From CAZGKW01 sp964526295 (lineage in GTDB: Bacteria; Planctomycetota; Phycisphaerae; FEN-1346): a DNA stretch of 64,000 bases. A model generated the notes under the pieces. The model was not told the origin of the DNA. It saw only the letters and a program-made list of their open reading frames with translations, and made no database searches. The DNA is taken from positions 62,001-126,000 of the forward strand of contig CAZGKW010000008.1 of NCBI GenBank assembly GCA_964526295.1, given 5' to 3'. This document shows positions 59,736-64,000 of this stretch, piece by piece (the stretch's first letter is position 1; each line of letters opens with the position of its first letter). A program made the translations under genes and the position numbers.

Positions 59736-59801
59736 CGACGGGTAGCGCCGCGTCCTTTATCGCAGCGGCCCCGTGCATCCCGCCGTTCGGAGGAGCCTGC
59801 C

Positions 59802-60893
59802 ATGAGCCAGGGACCCTACACGGACCCCCCCGAGGAGGAGTCGAACCGGCCTCACGAGCGGCCCGAGTGGCGGGACTTGCCGCCGTCGCAGCGGCCGCGT
59901 CCGCCCGTGCGCGGACCTCGGCGGCCCACCCCCCGTCGCGGACGCAGCGTCTGGGCGGTCGTCGCGACGATCCTGCTGGTCCTGTCGGCCCTGGCCAACG
60001 TCTTCCTGTTCCTGTTGCTCATTGCGGCCGTCAGTTTCGGCGGCGCCGAGGCCGACGCGCTCCGGCAGCACGTCGTCCGGGAGGGCAACGCCGGCCGGAC
60101 CATCGTCGTCATCCGAGTCGAAGGCGTCATCTTTGACGAGATGGTCGAGGGCGTCGCCCGCCGCATCCGCCGGGCCGCCGAGGACGACGACGTCAAGGCG
60201 GTCATCCTGCGGATCAACTCGCCGGGCGGCAGCCTCACCGCCACCGACCAGATCTTCCATCTGCTTCAGGAGCGGCTCGAGGGCAAGCCGATCGTGGCGG
60301 CGATGGAGTCGGTCGCCGCCTCGGGCGGGTATTACGTCGCCTGCTCGGCCGAGAAGGTGCTGGCCCAGCCGACGACCATCACCGGCTCGATCGGTGTCAT
60401 CGCCCAGTTTTTCTTCCTCGAGGGGCTCATGCAGGACAAGCTTGGCGTCACGCCGGTCACCCTCAAGAAGGGCGAACAGAAGGACTGGCCGAACATCTGG
60501 ACGGACAAGGGGCTGACGGACGCCCAGCGCGATTACCTGATGGAGACGCTCCTCGATCCGGGCTACGAGCGGTTCGTCGAGGTGGTCCAGGAAGGGCGGG
60601 GCCTCGACCCGGCCGAGGTCCGCCGCCTGGCCACGGGCCGCATCTTCCTCGGCCCGGAGGCCCAGGGCCTCGGCCTCGTCGACGAGGTGGGCTACTTCGA
60701 GCAGGCCGTCGAGGCGGCCGAGGCGCTCGCCGGCATCACCGAGGCCCGGGTCATCGAGTACCGCGACATCCCGACGCTGGCCGACGTCCTCAGCCTGGGC
60801 TTGCAGGCCCGGTCGCCCCTGGAGGACCTGCGGCCGGAGAACCTGGCCGCCCTGGCCAGCCCCAAGCGGATGTACCTCTGGACGGGCTATTGA
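59802..60893 (+). CDS. sppA: Signal peptide peptidase SppA (short form)
   Basis: A 363-residue serine protease of the ClpP/crotonase fold. The N-terminal 48 residues are Pro/Arg-rich and cytoplasmic; one membrane segment follows (about 50-79). RINSPGGSL and Ser174 in VAASGGYY form the nucleophile region, and a lysine in LKKGEQKDWP (about 226) is a candidate general base, as in the SppA36-type enzymes. It degrades signal peptides released after secretion. GGAG is nine bases before the ATG. Confidence 0.9.
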   Translation: MSQGPYTDPPEEESNRPHERPEWRDLPPSQRPRPPVRGPRRPTPRRGRSVWAVVATILLVLSALANVFLFLLLIAAVSFGGAEADALRQHVVREGNAGRTIVVIRVEGVIFDEMVEGVARRIRRAAEDDDVKAVILRINSPGGSLTATDQIFHLLQERLEGKPIVAAMESVAASGGYYVACSAEKVLAQPTTITGSIGVIAQFFFLEGLMQDKLGVTPVTLKKGEQKDWPNIWTDKGLTDAQRDYLMETLLDPGYERFVEVVQEGRGLDPAEVRRLATGRIFLGPEAQGLGLVDEVGYFEQAVEAAEALAGITEARVIEYRDIPTLADVLSLGLQARSPLEDLRPENLAALASPKRMYLWTGY

Positions 60894-60950
60894 CGGCCGC
60901 CGGCCGGGGCCGACCAGCGCTCCGTGCCGGGCGGTCTGCGGCGTTCGCTC

Positions 60951-60980
60951 CGAAGGGACACGACCGGTCGTGTCCCTTCG
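60951..60980. promoter_or_regulatory. Perfect 30-bp palindrome
   Basis: CGAAGGGACACGACC (60951-60965) is followed directly by its exact complement (60966-60980). It lies 58 bases after the sppA stop and 55 before the aldo/keto reductase ATG. No T-run follows, so it is more like an operator or a recombination site than a terminator. A perfect match of this length is unlikely by chance. Confidence 0.6.
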
Positions 60981-61035
60981 ATCTTCAGGACCTTCGCGGG
61001 GGTAACGAACGGCAAGTCAAGGAGAGCGCGTCACC

Positions 61036-62172
61036 ATGCTGTATCGCGAGTTCGGCAAGACGGGTGTCAAGGTATCGCGGCTTGGGTTCGGGGCCATGCG
61101 GCTTCCCATCGAGAAGGACGAGGACGGGAAGATCACGGGGCTGGAGAAGTCGGCCGAGGTCGTCCGGGCGGGCCTCGACGCGGGGATCACGTATGTCGAC
61201 ACGGCCCCGTTCTATTGCCACTCCGAGAGCGAAACGGCCGTCGGCATGGGCATCCAGGGCCGGCCCCGCGACAGCTTCTATCTCTCGACCAAGTACCCCA
61301 CCCGCAACGACTGCGCCGACTGCTTCCGGCTCAGGCTGGAGCTGTCGCTGAGGAAGCTCCGGACCGACTACGTCGACTTTTACCACTTCTGGGGCCTGTC
61401 GTGGGGGAAGTTCCTCGATACGGTGACCAACAAGGACGGTCCGCTGGGGGCGGCCCGGAAGGCCAAGCAGGAGGGCCTCATCCGGCACATCTCCTTCTCC
61501 ACCCACGACAAGCCGGAGGGCGTCAACAAGCTGATCGACACCGGCGAGTTCGAGTCGATGCTCATCCAGTACAACCTGCTCGACCGAAAGAGCGGCGAGT
61601 GCCTCGAGCGGGCCCACGCCGCCGGCATGGGCACCGCCGTCATGGGGCCGGTCGGCGGGGGACGGCTCGGCACGCCGTCGGAGATCATCTCCGAGGCCAC
61701 CGGATGCTCGTCGACGGCCGAGGCGGCCCTGCGGTTCGTCTGGGCCAATCCGAACGTCGACCTGGCCCTGTCGGGGATGGAAAACGTCCAGATGGTCACC
61801 GAGAACGTCGCCACGGCCGAGCGGGCCGAGGCGCTCTCACAGGAGGAGATCGCCCGGATCGACGAGCTGGTCGGACGGAACCGGAAGCTGCTCGACCTGC
61901 CCTGCACCGGATGCGGCTATTGCACGCCCTGCCCCAAGGGCGTGGCCATCCCCCAGATCTTCCAGTTCTACCAGTGGCACGAGGCGTTCGACCTGAAGGC
62001 GCCCGCCCGGAAGCGGTACGCCGGCCTCGGCAAGGGCTGGCAGGAGAAGAAAAAGCCCGTCACGGAGTGCGTCGAATGCGGCGCCTGCGAGGAGAAGTGC
62101 CCCCAGAAGATCGCCATCATGGAGAAGCTGAAGGAGGCCCACGCCGTCCTGGCGGCCGATGCCGCCGAGTGA
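61036..62172 (+). CDS. Aldo/keto reductase with C-terminal 4Fe-4S ferredoxin domain
   Basis: A 378-residue protein. The aldo/keto reductase barrel includes FGAMRLPIE, YVDTAPFY, KYPT and YVDFYHFWG; the Asp/Tyr/Lys/His tetrad is represented in part. The C-terminal 80 residues hold CxxCxxCxxxCP (CTGCGYCTPCPKG) and CxxCxxCxxxCP (CVECGACEEKCPQKI). Such fusions form part of the YhdN-like group in anaerobes. It could feed electrons from aldehyde or sugar oxidation into an iron-sulfur pathway; Rnf genes lie just downstream on the other strand. Ribosome binding site AAGGAGAGCG. Confidence 0.82.
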   Translation: MLYREFGKTGVKVSRLGFGAMRLPIEKDEDGKITGLEKSAEVVRAGLDAGITYVDTAPFYCHSESETAVGMGIQGRPRDSFYLSTKYPTRNDCADCFRLRLELSLRKLRTDYVDFYHFWGLSWGKFLDTVTNKDGPLGAARKAKQEGLIRHISFSTHDKPEGVNKLIDTGEFESMLIQYNLLDRKSGECLERAHAAGMGTAVMGPVGGGRLGTPSEIISEATGCSSTAEAALRFVWANPNVDLALSGMENVQMVTENVATAERAEALSQEEIARIDELVGRNRKLLDLPCTGCGYCTPCPKGVAIPQIFQFYQWHEAFDLKAPARKRYAGLGKGWQEKKKPVTECVECGACEEKCPQKIAIMEKLKEAHAVLAADAAE

Positions 62173-62217
62173 GCCGTCGGCCCCGGTCGGCATCCGGCCG
62201 GGGCGCCCTCGCCGCCC

Positions 62218-62916
62218 TTACCGCCAAGTCCACTTCTTGGCCTTGAAGAGCGGCTTGTCGAGGTTCAGCCACCACTCGTCGCCGGGGAGCTTGTACTCCA
62301 GGGCCAGTGTCTTGCGGAGCCGGACGACTTTCTCTTCGGGCGGGGCGTCTTCGGGTGCCCCGGGCCGCGGCCGCTCCACGTACTCGCCCGAGAGGCCCCC
62401 CACCAGGATGGTGAAGGCGTCGGTCTGGCGGTCGATGGGCGGGAAGATCGCCACGCTCGTCCGGGCGTTGTCCGGCCCTTGGCGGACCTTGCCGTACATC
62501 TTGCCGGGCGACTGGAGGAACGGGACCTTGCGGCGCTTCTTGATCTCGGCGAGGACCCGCGGGTGGATGCCCGCCTTGTGGACCGACGCCATGTCCGTCA
62601 CCAGCGTGAACGACGGCGCGAACAGGTGGTCCTCCTTCGAGCGGTTGACCACCGTGTAGACGACGTACCAGTAGACCTGCCGCTCGCCCTGGGGCGAGAG
62701 GACGACGATCGGCTCGGGGTGGGCGTACTTGAAGTCCAGGGTCCACCGCTCGCCCTGGATATCGTTCGGGTCGACCCGGTCGGGATCGGCCTCGTCGAGG
62801 GCGTCGCGGACCTCCTTGGGCGGTTTTTTGTCGGGGGCCTGGGCGAGCGCCGGGGCGAGCCCCCCGGCCACGATCAGCCCCGCCAAGGCGAGTCCAACGA
62901 ACGTTTCGATTTTCAT
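62218..62916 (-). CDS. Secreted protein of unknown function downstream of rnfB
   Basis: A 232-residue protein from the ATG at 62916 with GGAG seven bases upstream. A signal peptide covers residues 1-25 (ending LAPALAQA). The mature part is beta-rich (GERWTLDFKYAHPEPIVV, QVYWYVVYTVVNRSKEDHLFAPSF) and ends in a basic tail (KPLFKAKKWTWR). No family is recognised; similar proteins occur in planctomycete genomes. It lies 26 bases after rnfB on the same strand, so it may belong to the rnf operon. Confidence 0.7.
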   Translation of the reverse strand: MKIETFVGLALAGLIVAGGLAPALAQAPDKKPPKEVRDALDEADPDRVDPNDIQGERWTLDFKYAHPEPIVVLSPQGERQVYWYVVYTVVNRSKEDHLFAPSFTLVTDMASVHKAGIHPRVLAEIKKRRKVPFLQSPGKMYGKVRQGPDNARTSVAIFPPIDRQTDAFTILVGGLSGEYVERPRPGAPEDAPPEEKVVRLRKTLALEYKLPGDEWWLNLDKPLFKAKKWTWR

Positions 62917-62942
62917 GGGTTGGCTCCGTCTCGGTTTCCCCA

Positions 62943-63818
62943 TCAGGCGGCCTCGGCCGCCGCTTTCTTTCGCTTGTCGGCTTCCCGCCGGAGCTGCCGG
63001 AAGTTCCCGATGCAGCCGACGGGGCACTCCTTGACACACTTGCCGCACGAGATGCACTTCTCCAGGTCCACCCGGGCGACGTTGTCCTGGACGTGGATCG
63101 CGCCTCCCTCGACCGGGCAGACCTTCTCGCACCGGTGGCACGCGATGCACCCCACCGTGCAGAGCTTCCGCGTCACCTTCCCGGGGTCCTGGTTCCGGCA
63201 CAGGACGTGAACGTAGCGGTCCTTCGACAGGACCTCGATGACGTGCTTCGGGCAGACCTCGGCGCAGGTGCCGCAGGCCGTGCACTTCTCCTCCAGGACC
63301 CGCGGCAGGCCTGTCGCGAGGTCCATGACCATCGCGTCGAAGGGGCAGGCTCGGACGCACGACCCCAGGCCCAGGCAGGCGTAGAGGCAGGCCGTCTGGC
63401 CGTACTGGGTGGCGGCGGCGGCCCGGCAGTCGTGCTGCCCCTCGTAGCGGAACCGGTCGTGGGTCGCCGCGTGGGACCCCTGGCACAGGATGACGGCGAC
63501 ACGGGGCTTGAACTCGCCGATCTCCATCCCCATGATCTCGGCGATCTTGCGGGCGACATCCGCGCCGCCCGGGATGCACTGGTTGGCGTCGGCCCTGCCT
63601 TCGACAACGGCCTCGGCATAGGCCGCGCATCCTCCGAGGCCGCACGCCCCGCAGTTGACCTGGGGCAGGACTTCCTCGATCTCGGTCTGCCTAGGGTCGA
63701 CCTGGACGGCGAAGAACCGGTTCGCCAGGGCCAGGACCGTGGCAAAGACCGCTGCCAGCAGCCCCAGTGCCACCAGGGCCGGCACCAGGTAATTCGCCAC
63801 CGATGCGGCCAGGATCAT
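62943..63818 (-). CDS. rnfB: Rnf complex electron transport subunit B
   Basis: A 291-residue subunit of the Rnf ferredoxin:NAD oxidoreductase that drives ion transport across the membrane. An N-terminal membrane segment (about 8-35) is followed by the RnfB Fe-S motif (NCGACGLGGCAAYAEAVV, about 55), then ferredoxin-type sites CLGLGSCVRACP, CTACGTCAEVCP, CIACHRCEKVCP and CISCGKCVKECP. The short N-terminus and positions match RnfB. It is 34 bases after the rnfA end on the same strand. Confidence 0.94.
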   Translation of the reverse strand: MILAASVANYLVPALVALGLLAAVFATVLALANRFFAVQVDPRQTEIEEVLPQVNCGACGLGGCAAYAEAVVEGRADANQCIPGGADVARKIAEIMGMEIGEFKPRVAVILCQGSHAATHDRFRYEGQHDCRAAAATQYGQTACLYACLGLGSCVRACPFDAMVMDLATGLPRVLEEKCTACGTCAEVCPKHVIEVLSKDRYVHVLCRNQDPGKVTRKLCTVGCIACHRCEKVCPVEGGAIHVQDNVARVDLEKCISCGKCVKECPVGCIGNFRQLRREADKRKKAAAEAA

Positions 63819-63852
63819 TCGTCGCCTCGCTGCGACTTCGCGTGCCGCCCTA

Positions 63853-64000
63853 TTATACGGCGATGCCGAACAGTTTCGTGAAGCCCATGAACGCCAGGGC
63901 CATCAGGCCCGCCGAGATGAACGCGATCGGCAGGCCGTCCAGCGACTTCGGCACCCGCCTCTCGGCCAGGCGTTCCCGGATGCCGCTCATCAGGACCATC
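63853..64000 (-). CDS. rnfA: Rnf complex subunit A, C-terminal part (5' end outside window)
   Basis: The frame continues beyond the window edge. The visible 49 codons end in ERRVPKSLDGLPIAFISAG, followed by LMALAFMGFTKLFG, which matches the last membrane helix of RnfA/RsxA proteins. Its position directly upstream of rnfB agrees with the common rnfA-rnfB order. The TAA stop is at 63853-63855. Confidence 0.82.
   Translation of the reverse strand, partial: MVLMSGIRERLAERRVPKSLDGLPIAFISAGLMALAFMGFTKLFGIAV

Noticed and set aside
1..64000. tRNA, rRNA, CRISPR, transposase, phage genes
   Set aside because: No cloverleaf, conserved rRNA core, regular repeat-spacer array or transposase motif was found by eye.

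Overview
The window is about 70% G+C, fully coding-dense, and looks like a chromosomal contig from a planctomycete-type bacterium (phylum Planctomycetota, possibly Phycisphaerae-like; the lineage is inferred from gene content, not from a marker gene). The pointers are five formylglycine-type sulfatases, two secreted enzymes with PEP-CTERM sorting tails, a GH95 fucosidase and a GH78 rhamnosidase-like enzyme, Gfo/Idh/MocA and xylose-isomerase-like TIM-barrel proteins, many Tat-type RR leaders on sulfatases, and an Rnf complex. No rRNA, tRNA, CRISPR array, phage or transposase gene was seen.

Layout. 1-6.1 kb: a sugar catabolism block on the + strand (TIM-barrel isomerase fragment, GH78-like enzyme, Gfo/Idh/MocA dehydrogenase, second TIM-barrel isomerase). 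6.2-14.0 kb: CstA peptide/pyruvate transporter, SGNH hydrolase, PEP-CTERM alkaline phosphatase, a GntR regulator and small proteins. Between 11.44 and 11.89 kb a minus-strand non-coding RNA is predicted from a near-consensus promoter and a strong terminator. 14.0-19.4 kb: a bacterial PH-domain protein, a flotillin/NfeD pair, a two-gene restriction-modification system with overlapping genes, and a cupin. 19.5-37.4 kb: a polysaccharide-degradation island with five sulfatases, an FAD oxidoreductase carrying carbohydrate-binding modules, a parallel beta-helix protein, a GH95 alpha-L-fucosidase, an FG-GAP protein and a SEC-C protein. A sulfated, fucose-containing glycan is the likely target (inference).

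37.5-51.9 kb: housekeeping genes. These include hemL, rpmA (L27), obgE, coaX and a shortened MnmE-like GTPase in a coupled series, then dxr-rseP on the other strand, a tyrosine-rich lipoprotein, rpmE (L31) with a long Lys/Ala/Glu tail, and an MFS transporter. A miniature inverted-repeat element sits between rpmA and obgE, and a REP-like palindrome lies at the mnmE/rseP convergence. 52.0-64.0 kb: two uroporphyrinogen-decarboxylase-superfamily proteins, a lipoprotein alkaline phosphatase, a decayed MNT/HEPN module, a thioredoxin reductase, a PEP-CTERM kexin-like protease preceded by a structured leader with two intrinsic terminators, SppA, an iron-sulfur aldo/keto reductase, and rnfB with the end of rnfA.

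No single gene cluster here is clearly a new enzymatic system. The strongest undescribed signals are the two RNA elements (about 11518-11714 on the minus strand and 57448-57725 on the plus strand), a 30-bp perfect palindrome at 60951-60980, and the compact restriction-modification pair. Start codons were chosen from visible Shine-Dalgarno sequences and overlaps; all function calls come from reading motifs, without database searches.
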